Positions 1-9,475 of a stretch of DNA of 64,000 nucleotides are shown here, piece by piece; positions within the stretch are counted from its first letter, which is position 1, and every line of letters begins with the position of its first letter. The stretch spans positions 62,001 through 126,000 of the forward strand of contig JAAYFL010000055.1 of the NCBI GenBank assembly GCA_012728235.1. Direction: 5' to 3'. This stretch comes from Synergistaceae bacterium (GTDB taxonomy: Bacteria; Synergistota; Synergistia; Synergistales; Synergistaceae). The notes beneath the pieces are model-generated. The model was given only the letters and a program-made list of their open reading frames with translations, was not told where the DNA came from and searched no databases. The position numbers were made by a program, and so were the translations under genes.

Positions 1-537
1 GAATCCCTCTTCTTGCAAAGTCTTGATAAGCTGAGTTAAATTGCCTACTTTTATTATCGGCAAACGCAATGCAGCCCCAGAACTTGTCTTAACAACTGTC
101 CCTGATGGCAAGCATGAACCATGTTTAGGAATCATAACTGCAGATGCGCCGGCAGCTTCAGCACTTCTAATGATTGCCCCTAGGTTATGGGGGTCTTGTA
201 CATGATCACAGAGTAACATCATTACATGAGCCGGTCTTTCAGGTATCGTTTTCAAAAAATCATCAACCGACCAAAGTTTCATTGGCGTTATATGTGCCAC
301 CAATCCCTGATGATTGGCTTTATCTGTTATTCTATTTAATACAAGTGAGTCAACTGCTTGATACACGACATTACTCTTGCGACAAAGAGCGTGTATTTTT
401 GATCTTACGTGATTCTGAATGTTAGTAGATATTAGTATTTTTGCACACTTTTCAGGAGACTCCTCTAGCAAAGAAAAGACAGGATTCCTTCCCCAGCAAA
501 TATCTTCATTCATCCCCTTAAAATTTCCCTCAGTCAT
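1..537 (-). CDS. rlmB: 23S rRNA/tRNA 2'-O-ribose methyltransferase, SpoU (TrmH/RlmB) family, 3' end outside window
   Basis: The visible 179 codons encode the N-terminal part of a SpoU-family SAM-dependent ribose methyltransferase. Residues 8-80 look like the small substrate-binding domain (it opens with WGRNPVFSLLEE). From about residue 95 the knotted SPOUT domain begins, with the family motif 1 HVQDPHNLGAIIRSAEAAGA. This matches RlmB/TrmH proteins that methylate a guanosine in 23S rRNA, but the exact target cannot be told from this fragment. The start ATG has an AAAGGA Shine-Dalgarno 7 nt upstream and overlaps the uvrA stop by 8 nt (ATGACTGA), so the gene is translationally coupled as the last visible gene of the uvrBA unit. 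The reading frame runs off the left edge, so SPOUT motifs 2 and 3 are not visible. Confidence 0.85.
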   Translation of the reverse strand, partial: MTEGNFKGMNEDICWGRNPVFSLLEESPEKCAKILISTNIQNHVRSKIHALCRKSNVVYQAVDSLVLNRITDKANHQGLVAHITPMKLWSVDDFLKTIPERPAHVMMLLCDHVQDPHNLGAIIRSAEAAGASAVMIPKHGSCLPSGTVVKTSSGAALRLPIIKVGNLTQLIKTLQEEGF

Positions 538-3358
538 TTGTATGTCCTTTCTTTATATCTTTAAGAAATGCTTTCAAATGCAACCCTGTGAAAGTTTTTT
601 TCAAGGCAACCTCTTCTGGTGTACCTCTTGCTACAACTCTGCCGCCCTCTGTTCCTCCATCAGGGCCTAGGTCTATTATATAATCAGAGGATGCCAGCAC
701 ATCAAGATTATGTTCTATAACAAGTATTGAATTTCCCTGCTCTATTAATTTGTTAAGTAATTTTAAAAGTTTTTTGACATCTGAAAAATGTAATCCGGTC
801 GTAGGCTCATCAAGTAAATACAAGGTGTTCCCTCTAAATTTTTTACTTAGATGTGTTGCCAACTTAACTCGCTGTGCCTCTCCCCCACTTAATGTAGTAG
901 AAGACTGCCCTAATTTTATATAACCCAATCCTGCCTCTTGTATAGTCTTAAGCTTATTAAGAATACGTGGGATATTTCTGAAATGCTCTGCTGCCTGATC
1001 GATAGTTAGGTTAAGCACATCTGAAATGGTTAGTCCCTTATGTCTAACTTCTAACGTCTCACTATTATATCTTTTGCCTTTACACACATCGCATTCAACA
1101 TAAACATCTTGTAGAAACAGCATCGATATCTTTAGTACGCCGTCTCCCTTACAGGCTTCACACCTTCCTCCTTTGATATTAAAACTAAAGCGACCCGGTG
1201 TATATCCTCTAAGTTTTGATTCTGGTAATTGTGAATAAAATTCTCGTATCGAAGTAAATACCCCTGTATATGTTGCGGGGTTTGACCTTGGCGTTCTCCC
1301 AATAGGACTTTGGTCAATAAGAACAATATTTTTTAACTTTTGATAACCTTTTATTTCTTTATCTTTTACCAAGCGAGACCTAGACTCTTTGTCAAATTTG
1401 CTACACAACCCTTTATACAATATTTCATAAAGAAGAGTACTTTTACCTGAACCAGAAACTCCACTTAATGTAGCGAATACTCCTAAGGGAATATCAACAT
1501 TTATATTTTTTAAGTTATTTTCGGAGCAGCCTATTAGAGAGATTGAAGCCGTAGGGATTCTTCTTTTTTTATGTGGTATATAAGCTCCATTTACTTCTCC
1601 TCTTAAATAAACAGCGGTAGAAGAATTTCCCGCTATAATTTCTTCCATGCTGCCACTTGCAATCAATTCTCCTCCTTGCTCGCCGGCTCCTGGCCCCAAC
1701 TCTAATATATAATTAGCAGCTTTCATTGTATCCCTGTCGTGCTCCACTACAATTACACTGTTGCCTAAGTCTTTTATAGAACAAAGGGTCTTTAATAGTC
1801 TTTCAGTGTCTCTAGGATGCAATCCTATTGTAGGTTCATCAAGGACATAAAGAACGCCTGTGAGCTGAGAACCTATTTGTGTTGCTAAGCGAATGCGCTG
1901 GCTTTCTCCTCCGCTCAGTGTATCTGCTCTTCTAGATAAACTTAGATAACCCGCACCAACATCATTTAAAAAAGATAACCTTTTCTTAACTTCAGAAATA
2001 GCCTGTTTTACTATTTCTTGCTCTCTCTCCGCAAGTTTTAGTTCATCTAGCACAACTATTAAGTCTTTTATCGGCAATTCTGTAAGTTGAGCAATATTAT
2101 AACCACCAAGTAAGACTGATAATGCTTCGGGTCTCAAGCGAGATCCGTGACACACGCTACACTCATCCTCTATTTGAAAACGGAGAAGTTCATCTTTATA
2201 TGTTTCAGACTCAGTCTCATTAAATCTTTTTTCAAGCCACGGTATTAATCCTATGTACCTCCCGTTGTACTCGTGCTCACCTTTGTAAGATGTAAAGGTC
2301 AAAGGAATCGACTCGTTAGAACCATTTATCAAAATGTCTTGTGCATTTTGAGGAAGCTCTTTAAATGGCTTAGAAATATCCCAACCGTTTTGTTTTGCAA
2401 TTAATTCCGCTCTCTCAACCATATATTTAACTGTCTTCCAAGGGATAAAACCTCCATGGGCTAAAGGTAAATCAGGGTTTACTGCTAATTCTTCAGAAAA
2501 ATAGACATGATTGCCGAGGCCAGAGCATTCAGGACATGCAGAAAAAGGATTGTTAAAAGAAAATAATCGGGGTTCAATGTCGGGCAAACTTATTTCGCAG
2601 TCTGGACAGATATATTTTTCTGTAAGAAGTAAGTCCGGCATATTTCCTGAGACCAGTAACACTAACCCACCAGACAGTTTCATTGATATTTCTACTGATT
2701 CTGCTAGACGCGGACGATTTTCTTCTTTGACTCTGAGTCTATCTATTACACATTCGATTGAATGTCGTTTATTTTTATCAAGTTCAATCTCTTCCTCTAG
2801 CCATAACAGAGTTCCGTCAATACGGGCTCTTAAATATCCTTGTTGCTGAAGTTTTAGCAATAAATTTTTGTATTCACCCTTTTGTCCTCGTATAATTGGG
2901 GATAGAACTTCTATTGGTTTTCCGTCATATTCTCGAAAAATTCTATCTGTTATTTCATCAATGCTGTAACGATGAACAATTTTGCCGCATTGATGGCAAT
3001 GTGGGATTCCAGCTCTTCCGAAAAGCAATCTTAAATAATCATAGATTTCAGTTACGGTTCCTACCGTTGACCTAGGATTATGGCTTGTTCCTCTCTGTTC
3101 AATAGAAATGGCCGGAGATAATCCTCTTATATCATCTACATCTGGTTTTTCTGATACACCTAAAAATTGCCTCGCATAAGAAGAAAGCGACTCAACATAA
3201 CGTCTCTGTCCTTCAGCATAAATTGTATCAAATGCTAAAGAAGATTTGCCCGAGCCAGAAGGTCCAGTTATCACAACAAGCTCGTTTTTAGGTATTTCTA
3301 CGTCGATGTTTTTTAAATTGTTTTGGCGAGCGCCTGTAATTTTTAATACCTGTTTCAC
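530..3358 (-). CDS. uvrA: UvrABC excinuclease subunit A
   Basis: UvrA is the ATPase that scans DNA for bulky damage and loads UvrB in nucleotide excision repair. The protein has two ABC ATPase modules. The first has Walker [10 protein letters not shown] near the N-terminus and signature [12 protein letters not shown]; the second has [10 protein letters not shown] and [12 protein letters not shown]. Cysteine pairs for zinc binding are visible (CPDC...CPEC, and CEAC...CDVC in the second half). I chose the GTG at 3358 (942 aa) because a perfect AAAGGTGA Shine-Dalgarno sits 8 nt upstream. A GTG four codons earlier (3370) has no usable spacing. The gene overlaps the uvrB 3' end by about 71 nt and is followed by rlmB with an 8-nt overlap, so uvrB-uvrA-rlmB look co-transcribed. 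Confidence 0.95.
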   Translation of the reverse strand: MKQVLKITGARQNNLKNIDVEIPKNELVVITGPSGSGKSSLAFDTIYAEGQRRYVESLSSYARQFLGVSEKPDVDDIRGLSPAISIEQRGTSHNPRSTVGTVTEIYDYLRLLFGRAGIPHCHQCGKIVHRYSIDEITDRIFREYDGKPIEVLSPIIRGQKGEYKNLLLKLQQQGYLRARIDGTLLWLEEEIELDKNKRHSIECVIDRLRVKEENRPRLAESVEISMKLSGGLVLLVSGNMPDLLLTEKYICPDCEISLPDIEPRLFSFNNPFSACPECSGLGNHVYFSEELAVNPDLPLAHGGFIPWKTVKYMVERAELIAKQNGWDISKPFKELPQNAQDILINGSNESIPLTFTSYKGEHEYNGRYIGLIPWLEKRFNETESETYKDELLRFQIEDECSVCHGSRLRPEALSVLLGGYNIAQLTELPIKDLIVVLDELKLAEREQEIVKQAISEVKKRLSFLNDVGAGYLSLSRRADTLSGGESQRIRLATQIGSQLTGVLYVLDEPTIGLHPRDTERLLKTLCSIKDLGNSVIVVEHDRDTMKAANYILELGPGAGEQGGELIASGSMEEIIAGNSSTAVYLRGEVNGAYIPHKKRRIPTASISLIGCSENNLKNINVDIPLGVFATLSGVSGSGKSTLLYEILYKGLCSKFDKESRSRLVKDKEIKGYQKLKNIVLIDQSPIGRTPRSNPATYTGVFTSIREFYSQLPESKLRGYTPGRFSFNIKGGRCEACKGDGVLKISMLFLQDVYVECDVCKGKRYNSETLEVRHKGLTISDVLNLTIDQAAEHFRNIPRILNKLKTIQEAGLGYIKLGQSSTTLSGGEAQRVKLATHLSKKFRGNTLYLLDEPTTGLHFSDVKKLLKLLNKLIEQGNSILVIEHNLDVLASSDYIIDLGPDGGTEGGRVVARGTPEEVALKKTFTGLHLKAFLKDIKKGHTND

Positions 3359-5324
3359 TTTCAGATTCACCTTTCAAATGCACAATTAAATCTCTGATTT
3401 CAGCTGCTTTTTCAAAATCAAGTTCTTCAACTGATGACCACATTTTTTTCTCTAATTCACGAATACTGTAGCTTTTAGTTTTGGAAGAAGCCTCCGCTAC
3501 TCTACCTTCGAGAGTCTCGTCTTCAATAAGTTCTGTTGGAAGCAAGTCTTTTATTTCTTTGGTTATTGTACTTGGAATAATGCCATGCAGTTCATTATAT
3601 TTTATCTGTTTTATACGTCTTCTTTCTGTTTCTTTTATTGCAGAATTCATACTGCCGGTAATTTTATCTCCATACAAAATTACTTTGCCAGCCTCATTCC
3701 TTGCGGCTCTGCCAATCATTTGTATTAACGAGCGGTGCGAGCGCAAGAACCCTTCCTTATCCGCATCAAGTATTGCTACTAAAGAAACTTCAGGGAGGTC
3801 TATTCCTTCTCTTAATAAGTTAACACCAACTAATACTGCGTAATCTCCTCTCCTTAAATCACGCAGAAGCTCCGCCCTCTCAAAAGTATCTAGTTCTGAG
3901 TGTATATAGCGGACTTTTATTCCTAATTCGGCCAAATATTCAGCTAAATCTTCCGAGGAACGCTTCGTTAGAGTCGTAACAAGTACTCTTTCTCCTTTTT
4001 TAATTATTGGTCTAATTTCTTCGATTAAATCATCTATCTGTCCAGTTGCATTGTGAACCTCAACAATAGGATCAACAACTCCAGTGGGACGAATTATTTG
4101 TTCAACAACTTGCTGTGAGTTCTCATACTCATAGTCTCCAGGTGTTGCAGAAACAAAAAGAGCACTTTTAAGAAAGGGAACATATTCATCCCATTTTAAT
4201 GGTCTGTTGTCAAGGCAAGAAGGCAATCTGAACCCGTGTTCAACAAGAGTTTCCTTACGAGATCTATCTCCGTTATACATACCCCTTACTTGAGGTAATG
4301 TTATATGTGATTCGTCAACAAAAACAAGAAAATCATTAGGGAAAAAATCCATAAGAGTTCCCGGTGTATCACCTGGCTGTCTTCCATCCAAATATCTTGA
4401 ATAATTTTCAATACCGGAACAGTACCCGACTTCTAAAAGCATCTCTAAATCGTATTTTGTCCTTAATTTTATTCTTTCAGCTTCAAGAGGTCTATTTGCT
4501 GCATTAAAATTACTTATGGACTGTTTTAGCTCTTCTTCTATAAGTTCAGATGCTTTTTCAATTGCATCTGAAGATGTCACATAGTGTTGTGCTGGGAATA
4601 TTCCAGCTTGCTGTTTCGAATTCTGTATTTTTCCAGTAATCGCATCTATTTCTTCTATTTTCTCAATTTCGTCATCAAAGAATAGAACCCTAATAATACT
4701 ATCGCTATAGGCTGGATATATTTCAATAATCTCACCCCTACTAGAAAAAACTCCCGGCTCGCGAACCATATCATTACGTTGATAATAGTTTTGTAACAGT
4801 CGACTCATAAAAGCTCTTCGATTCCACTGTTCTCCAACAGCAAATCTAAAAATTGCATCCTCATAATTTTTTTTCTTTCCCAAACCGTAGATACAGGAAA
4901 CACTTGCCACAACAATTACATCCCGCCTTTCTAACAATGCCTTTGTTGTTGCTAGTCGCAGTTTTTCTATTCTTTCATTAATAGAAGCATCTTTTTCAAT
5001 ATAAATATCCTGTGCGGGCATGTAGGCTTCAGGCTGATAGTAATCATAGTAACTCACAAAAAAATTAACGGAATTGTCTGGGAAAAACTCTTTGAACTCG
5101 CTATATAGCTGCGCTGCTAACGTTTTGTTATGAGCCATAACTAGTGTTGGGCGTTGTAGCTGCTGTATAACGTTTGCCATAGTAAACGTTTTTCCGCTAC
5201 CAGTGACGCCCAAAAGAGTTTGCTTTGTATTGGGAAGATTAAATCCTTTTACAAGTTTTTCAACCGCTTTAGCCTGATCTTTAGACATTGGCCAAGGACT
5301 TTTTAAATTAAACAAATATTCCAT
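3288..5324 (-). CDS. uvrB: UvrABC excinuclease subunit B
   Basis: UvrB is the damage-verifying helicase-like subunit of nucleotide excision repair. It receives DNA from UvrA and recruits UvrC. Visible hallmarks are Walker A GVTGSGKT (residues 39-46), the beta-hairpin segment [10 protein letters not shown] (about 92-101), the DESH box, helicase motif QMIGRAARN and a C-terminal UVR domain ([20 protein letters not shown]). The length of 678 aa is normal, but the last ~20 residues are an extra basic tail read from DNA that also encodes the start of UvrA. The start ATG has an AGGATGA ribosome site. A hairpin and a TATAAT-like box lie in the leader between ftsH and this gene. Confidence 0.95.
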   Translation of the reverse strand: MEYLFNLKSPWPMSKDQAKAVEKLVKGFNLPNTKQTLLGVTGSGKTFTMANVIQQLQRPTLVMAHNKTLAAQLYSEFKEFFPDNSVNFFVSYYDYYQPEAYMPAQDIYIEKDASINERIEKLRLATTKALLERRDVIVVASVSCIYGLGKKKNYEDAIFRFAVGEQWNRRAFMSRLLQNYYQRNDMVREPGVFSSRGEIIEIYPAYSDSIIRVLFFDDEIEKIEEIDAITGKIQNSKQQAGIFPAQHYVTSSDAIEKASELIEEELKQSISNFNAANRPLEAERIKLRTKYDLEMLLEVGYCSGIENYSRYLDGRQPGDTPGTLMDFFPNDFLVFVDESHITLPQVRGMYNGDRSRKETLVEHGFRLPSCLDNRPLKWDEYVPFLKSALFVSATPGDYEYENSQQVVEQIIRPTGVVDPIVEVHNATGQIDDLIEEIRPIIKKGERVLVTTLTKRSSEDLAEYLAELGIKVRYIHSELDTFERAELLRDLRRGDYAVLVGVNLLREGIDLPEVSLVAILDADKEGFLRSHRSLIQMIGRAARNEAGKVILYGDKITGSMNSAIKETERRRIKQIKYNELHGIIPSTITKEIKDLLPTELIEDETLEGRVAEASSKTKSYSIRELEKKMWSSVEELDFEKAAEIRDLIVHLKGESESETGIKNYRRSPKQFKKHRRRNT

Positions 5325-5349
5325 TGTCTCATCCTAACTAAAAATTTAA

Positions 5350-5373
5350 GACGCCCGGGAAATCCCGAGCGTC
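5350..5373 (-). terminator. Hairpin in ftsH-uvrB spacer: terminator or 5'-UTR stem-loop
   Basis: Read on the minus strand, a 10-bp stem (GACGCTCGGG / CCCGGGCGTC, one G-T pair) closes a 4-nt loop and is followed by TTAAATTTTTAG. It can end transcription from ftsH. It also lies just downstream of a TATAAT-like box, so it would form the 5' end of a transcript starting there and reading uvrB. The U-tract is interrupted, so termination may be partial. Confidence 0.6.
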
Positions 5374-5382
5374 CCTTATGAT

Positions 5383-5388
5383 ATTATA
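5383..5388 (-). promoter_or_regulatory. Possible -10 box upstream of uvrB
   Basis: TATAAT on the minus strand, about 60 nt upstream of the uvrB start. No convincing -35 hexamer is seen 16-18 nt upstream (CAATTT is the best there). A start about 7 nt downstream would place the hairpin at the very 5' end of the uvrB message. Confidence 0.35.
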
Positions 5389-5472
5389 TCAAAAAGAATT
5401 AGCTTAAATTGCATGTTATACCTGTTTTTATACACACATTATGACTCTATTCTATTGAAGAAAAATAAAACA

Positions 5473-7353
5473 TTAAGCCTCTTCTGAAAGCTCACTTTTC
5501 TGAGATTCAGAATTATTCTTGCTTTCCAACTCTTGTTTTTCTTTTTGCGGATATTCAAGCAAATCTACAAGCAAATCTCCATCCAACACTTCTTTTTCAA
5601 GTAAGAGGGCGGTTATGTTTTCAAGCCTATCATTATTTTCTTCAAGTATCTTTTTTGCTCTGTTAAAAGCTTCATCAATTATAGAGCGCACTTCTTGATC
5701 TATCGCATAAGCCACTTCTTCACTATAATTTCTGTCTTCCACAAGTTCTCTTCCAAGAAAAACTTCGTGCTCTTTTTTGCCCAGAGTAACTAGTCCCAGC
5801 CTATCACTCATGCCAAATTGAGTAACCATTTCTCTGGCTATCTGTGTTGATCTTTTGAGATCATTAGAAGCACCGGTGGTTACGTCTCCAAAACGCAGGG
5901 ACTCTGCAGTACGACCTGCTAATAAGATTGTTATTTTATCAAAAAGTTCTTGTCTCGAAATTAAGAACCGATCTTCTTCCGGCAATTGCAAGGTATAACC
6001 CAGTGCCATATGCCCTCTTGGAATAATTGATATTTTATGTACAGGATCTGATCCCTCGATCTTACTTGCTACCAATGCGTGTCCGACCTCATGGTAAGCA
6101 ATTATCTCGCGCTCTTTTTTGCTTATAATTCTACTTCTACGTTCAGGCCCAGCTATAACACGGTCTATTGCTTCTTCAAATTCGGGCATTTCTAGTCTCT
6201 TTTTACCTCTTCTTGCCGATAGAAGAGCAGCTTCATTAACTAAATTTGTTATATCTGCTCCCACAAAACCCGGTGTTCTACGTGCCAAAACATCTAAGTC
6301 TACGTCTTTAGAGACCTTTTTATTTTTAAGATGAACTTTAAGAATTTCGCTTCTTCCTTTTAAGTCTGGGGCATCAACCACTACTTGCCTATCAAAGCGG
6401 CCGGGGCGCAACAGTGCTGGGTCAAGAATATCAGGTCTATTTGTTGCAGCTATAAGGATTACGCCTGTTCCTTCTTCAAAACCATCCATTTCAACTAGAA
6501 GTTGATTTAGAGTCTGCTCTCTTTCGTCATGGCCTCCTCCTAGTCCCGCCCCTCTGTGTCTGCCCACCGCGTCAATTTCATCAATAAATATTATAGATGG
6601 TTGAAATTTTCTGGCCTGTTCAAAAAGATCTCTAACCCTTGCGGCTCCTACTCCAACAAACATCTCCACAAAATCCGAACCACTTATGCTAAAAAATGGA
6701 ACGTTTGCTTCTCCGGCAACCGCTCTTGAAAGGAGGGTTTTACCAGTACCAGGTGCTCCTAATAAAAGTACTCCTCTGGGGACTCTTGCTCCGAGTTTTG
6801 TGAACTTGTCCGGAGATTTTAAGAATTCTACAACTTCTTCTAATTCTTCTTTAGCCTCATCACATCCGGCGACATCATCAAACGTGACCTTCGGTTTATT
6901 GTCCAGAAACATTTTCGCTTTGCTTTTGGCAAAGCCCATGACCTTGCTTCCTCCACCCTGCATGTTGTACATAAAATAAATCCAAACTGAAATTAAAAGT
7001 AGTGGAGGCAACAATGCGGTCAAAAGCGTGGCCAACCAAGAAGTTTTTTTAGGAGGAATGACCTCAACATCCACACCGTTCTCACTGAAATACATAGCTA
7101 ATCTAGCTGAATCAGATAGGTCAACTGTGTGAGTTATAAACTTTTCTCCATTATTAAACGTACCTTTAATCTTTTCTTGTTCAATTTTTACACTTGCAAC
7201 ATTTCCGGATTTTATTTCTTTAAGAAGCTGTGAATAAGTTACTTCTGATTCTTGTATATTTTTTATTTCAGGATTTAGAAAGTTACTTACTAAAGCTACT
7301 GCAAGTACAATCAATAATATATACATACCTATATTTCTGGAAGTTTTCTTCAA
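5473..7353 (-). CDS. ftsH: ATP-dependent zinc metalloprotease FtsH
   Basis: FtsH is a membrane-anchored AAA+ protease that degrades misassembled membrane proteins and some short-lived regulators. Two transmembrane segments flank a periplasmic domain (about residues 8-26 and 105-129). The AAA module has Walker A GAPGTGKT (199-206), Walker B IIFIDEID (254-261) and a second-region-of-homology run ending RPGRFDRQ. The zinc site HEVGH is at 421-425, with the downstream acidic ligand in the TTGASNDL segment. The length of 626 aa is typical. The start is a TTG preceded by an AGAGG ribosome site. It follows tilS and hpt, the same order as in many Gram-positive genomes, and is probably the last gene of that unit. 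Confidence 0.96.
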   Translation of the reverse strand: MKKTSRNIGMYILLIVLAVALVSNFLNPEIKNIQESEVTYSQLLKEIKSGNVASVKIEQEKIKGTFNNGEKFITHTVDLSDSARLAMYFSENGVDVEVIPPKKTSWLATLLTALLPPLLLISVWIYFMYNMQGGGSKVMGFAKSKAKMFLDNKPKVTFDDVAGCDEAKEELEEVVEFLKSPDKFTKLGARVPRGVLLLGAPGTGKTLLSRAVAGEANVPFFSISGSDFVEMFVGVGAARVRDLFEQARKFQPSIIFIDEIDAVGRHRGAGLGGGHDEREQTLNQLLVEMDGFEEGTGVILIAATNRPDILDPALLRPGRFDRQVVVDAPDLKGRSEILKVHLKNKKVSKDVDLDVLARRTPGFVGADITNLVNEAALLSARRGKKRLEMPEFEEAIDRVIAGPERRSRIISKKEREIIAYHEVGHALVASKIEGSDPVHKISIIPRGHMALGYTLQLPEEDRFLISRQELFDKITILLAGRTAESLRFGDVTTGASNDLKRSTQIAREMVTQFGMSDRLGLVTLGKKEHEVFLGRELVEDRNYSEEVAYAIDQEVRSIIDEAFNRAKKILEENNDRLENITALLLEKEVLDGDLLVDLLEYPQKEKQELESKNNSESQKSELSEEA

Positions 7354-7388
7354 ACCGTGATTCCTCTCTTTCGACCAATAACTATTTT

Positions 7389-7925
7389 CTATAAAATCGG
7401 CTCAACTATATGTAAAGAAGACAGATGGCGGAATTTTCCCGCATAATCTAATCCGTAACCCACTACAAATTTATTGGGGATGATAAAACCTGAATATTTT
7501 ATTTGAACAGGCGTCGTTCTGCACTCTTTCTTATCAAGCAACACACACATTTCAAAACTTTTGGGAGATCTTGTGTTAAAAAGTTTTTTTAAATATGCAA
7601 GAGATACCCCCGTATCTATGATATCTTCTATTATAAGAACGTTTTTGTTAGATATATCAGTGCTTATATCTTGCTGTATCTGTACAACTCCACTGCTTTT
7701 TGTAGATAGTCCATATGATGAAATCGTAAGAAATTCCATTCTTATATCGACCTCAGGACCGATTGCTCTAAGAAGATCTGTGAAAAAGACCGAGGCCCCT
7801 TTTAATACACAAATACAAACTAATTCCTCTCCAGAGTAATCCTTGCGAATTCTAGCTGCAATTTCTTTGATTTTATACTGTATTTCTTTTGCTGAAATCA
7901 GTATTTCTCCCACTTTATAGTCCAC
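7389..7925 (-). CDS. hpt: Hypoxanthine(-guanine) phosphoribosyltransferase
   Basis: Purine-salvage enzyme that joins hypoxanthine or guanine to PRPP to give IMP or GMP in the cytoplasm. The PRPP-binding motif VLIIEDIIDTG is clear, and the N-terminal LISAKEIQYKIKEIA and central VCVLKGASVFFTDLLR-type segments match the family. I chose the GTG at 7925 (178 aa) because AAGGAG lies 8-9 nt upstream. A longer in-frame reading to 7967 adds 14 residues without a ribosome site and beyond the family's usual N-terminus. It lies between tilS and ftsH, 65 nt from the former and 35 nt from the latter, in the conserved tilS-hpt-ftsH order. Confidence 0.93.
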   Translation of the reverse strand: MDYKVGEILISAKEIQYKIKEIAARIRKDYSGEELVCICVLKGASVFFTDLLRAIGPEVDIRMEFLTISSYGLSTKSSGVVQIQQDISTDISNKNVLIIEDIIDTGVSLAYLKKLFNTRSPKSFEMCVLLDKKECRTTPVQIKYSGFIIPNKFVVGYGLDYAGKFRHLSSLHIVEPIL

Positions 7926-7990
7926 TATTAAAAACTCCTTCGCTAAAACTCTTATTTTACAAAACATTAATTATAGTAACATATACTGTG

Positions 7991-9043
7991 CTATCTAGCC
8001 CACCACGGAAGCATTTCATTTTTTGTTATTTTATTATTTTTATTTAATGATTCTTCTACATCTTTTCTATGTAACCAGCCAATACCTCTTTCTGAATAGC
8101 AAACTTCTATATCTCTTGCCCATTGAAAGCGCCAAAACCCGCCTTTCTTAAGTAAAAGCACGAGTTCCTCTGTTCTTTTCCTCGATAAAGTCGGAAGTTG
8201 CAATCTATTTCCTTGCATACGTAAAATATCGGCTAATTCTTCTTTTGAAATTTTCTTTATTTTATTACTGTGCCATGAAACTAGTGAAGGAGGCAGCAAA
8301 AACGATACTTTATCAAGAAGATTTGCAGTACGTTTGGAGCGTTCGGATAATTCGACCTCAATTTGTTTTGCCAACCCTAACATGACACTTTCAAAATTTT
8401 TATTTACGTTGTCGTGTATCCATGGGATAAGTTCATTCCTTATTTTATTTCTTAGATAACTGGAATCCTCATTGCTTGAATCTTCTCTCCAGGAGATATT
8501 ATTCTGTTTCAAGACTTTTCTTAGTTCGCTTCTTCTAAAATTTATTATAGGCCGAACTATATTTCTGTTGACTGGAGGAATTCCACGTAATCCAGGAAGA
8601 CCAGTGCCTCTAAATAGATTCATCAGCTGAGTCTCTACGACATCATCTGCAGAATGCCCCACTGCAATAAAAAATAACTTTTCTTTTTCTACAACTTCGT
8701 TAAAAAATGTATACCTTTCACGCCTAGCAGCCATTTCAAAAGATTCACCCGCTAATCTTTCTTCATATACTTTTAGTCGTTTCACGTAACATTTTATTCC
8801 CCACCTCTCACAAAGATTGAAAACAAAACTAGCATCTTCGTGTGATTGTCCATTCCTTGTCGTGTGATCTAAGTGTGCTGCCACTAATCTCCCTTTATAG
8901 AAGTTTTTAAGTAACCAAAGCATACAGACAGAATCAGCACCGCCGGAAATAGCCATTACTAACCCTTCGGAGTTCCACCAACCCTGCCTCACACCGGTAC
9001 TTTGTATTTTTTCTCCAGATAAAAGGTTAATATCTTTAATCAC
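7991..9043 (-). CDS. tilS: tRNA(Ile)-lysidine synthetase
   Basis: TilS attaches lysine to C34 of the CAU-anticodon tRNA-Ile, changing both its codon and amino-acid identity. It is essential in most bacteria. The PP-loop ATP motif SGGADS is at residues 33-38. The HLDHTTRNGQS, GHSADDVVETQLMNLFRGTG and RPIINFRR segments are typical. At 350 aa it is a shorter form; the C-terminal domains found in E. coli TilS are reduced. The start is GTG with GGTGA upstream. It is the first gene of the tilS-hpt-ftsH block. An AT-rich spacer separates it from tRNA-Gly, in which I could not define a clean promoter. Confidence 0.93.
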   Translation of the reverse strand: MIKDINLLSGEKIQSTGVRQGWWNSEGLVMAISGGADSVCMLWLLKNFYKGRLVAAHLDHTTRNGQSHEDASFVFNLCERWGIKCYVKRLKVYEERLAGESFEMAARRERYTFFNEVVEKEKLFFIAVGHSADDVVETQLMNLFRGTGLPGLRGIPPVNRNIVRPIINFRRSELRKVLKQNNISWREDSSNEDSSYLRNKIRNELIPWIHDNVNKNFESVMLGLAKQIEVELSERSKRTANLLDKVSFLLPPSLVSWHSNKIKKISKEELADILRMQGNRLQLPTLSRKRTEELVLLLKKGGFWRFQWARDIEVCYSERGIGWLHRKDVEESLNKNNKITKNEMLPWWAR

Positions 9044-9205
9044 ATACTGTCACCACACGTATAAAAACTATTTTAAGAATACTTTTATATTAAATCCTAT
9101 TCCTTTACTATATAACGCTAATTAATGGAATCTATTTCAACTTAATTATAATAGACGTTATACAATTTTTGTTAACATAAGCCGAATAACATTTTAATAA
9201 TAAAA

Positions 9206-9233
9206 AAACCCGCGAGACATGTCTCGTGGGTTT
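9206..9233 (-). terminator. Rho-independent terminator of tRNA-Gly(TCC)
   Basis: On the minus strand a 13-bp stem (AAACCCACGAGAC / GTCTCGCGGGTTT, one G-U) with a tiny loop is followed by TTTTATTATT. It lies 9 nt past the CCA end of the tRNA, so it terminates that monocistronic transcript and also separates it from tilS. Confidence 0.85.
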
Positions 9234-9241
9234 GTTCACTA

Positions 9242-9317
9242 TGGAGCGGAAGACGGGACTCGAACCCGCGACCTACGGCTTGGAAGGCCATCGCTCTACC
9301 AACTGAGCTACTTCCGC
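9242..9317 (-). tRNA. tRNA-Gly (anticodon TCC)
   Basis: 76-nt cloverleaf with encoded CCA. The acceptor is GCGGAAG/CTTCCGC, the anticodon loop CTTCCAA gives TCC, and the T-arm is GCGGG-TTCGAGT-CCCGT. It has its own promoter and terminator. Its acceptor and T-arm are nearly the same as those of tRNA-Gly(GCC) near 57.0 kb. Confidence 0.97.
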
Positions 9318-9332
9318 AAAATAACAAAATGG

Positions 9333-9361
9333 ATAATACAATCTGCGGCTTAAACTGTCAA
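9333..9361 (-). promoter_or_regulatory. Sigma-70-type promoter of tRNA-Gly(TCC)
   Basis: Minus-strand TTGACA, 17-nt spacer, TATTAT, ending 15 nt before the mature tRNA 5' end. The match to the consensus is 6/6 and 5/6 with ideal spacing. Confidence 0.85.
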
Positions 9362-9475
9362 GTCTTGATTTAAAAAGAAAGAAATAATCTGGGCAGTTAT
9401 AATCTATAATAAGGATATTGTTTTTTTATTTTTCATTATATACTTAACAAAAATATTTACTGGAGGCCATCCCGA

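Noticed and set aside
7926-7967. Longer hpt start at 7967
   Set aside because: It adds 14 residues beyond the family N-terminus and lacks a ribosome site, whereas the GTG at 7925 has AAGGAG at good distance.
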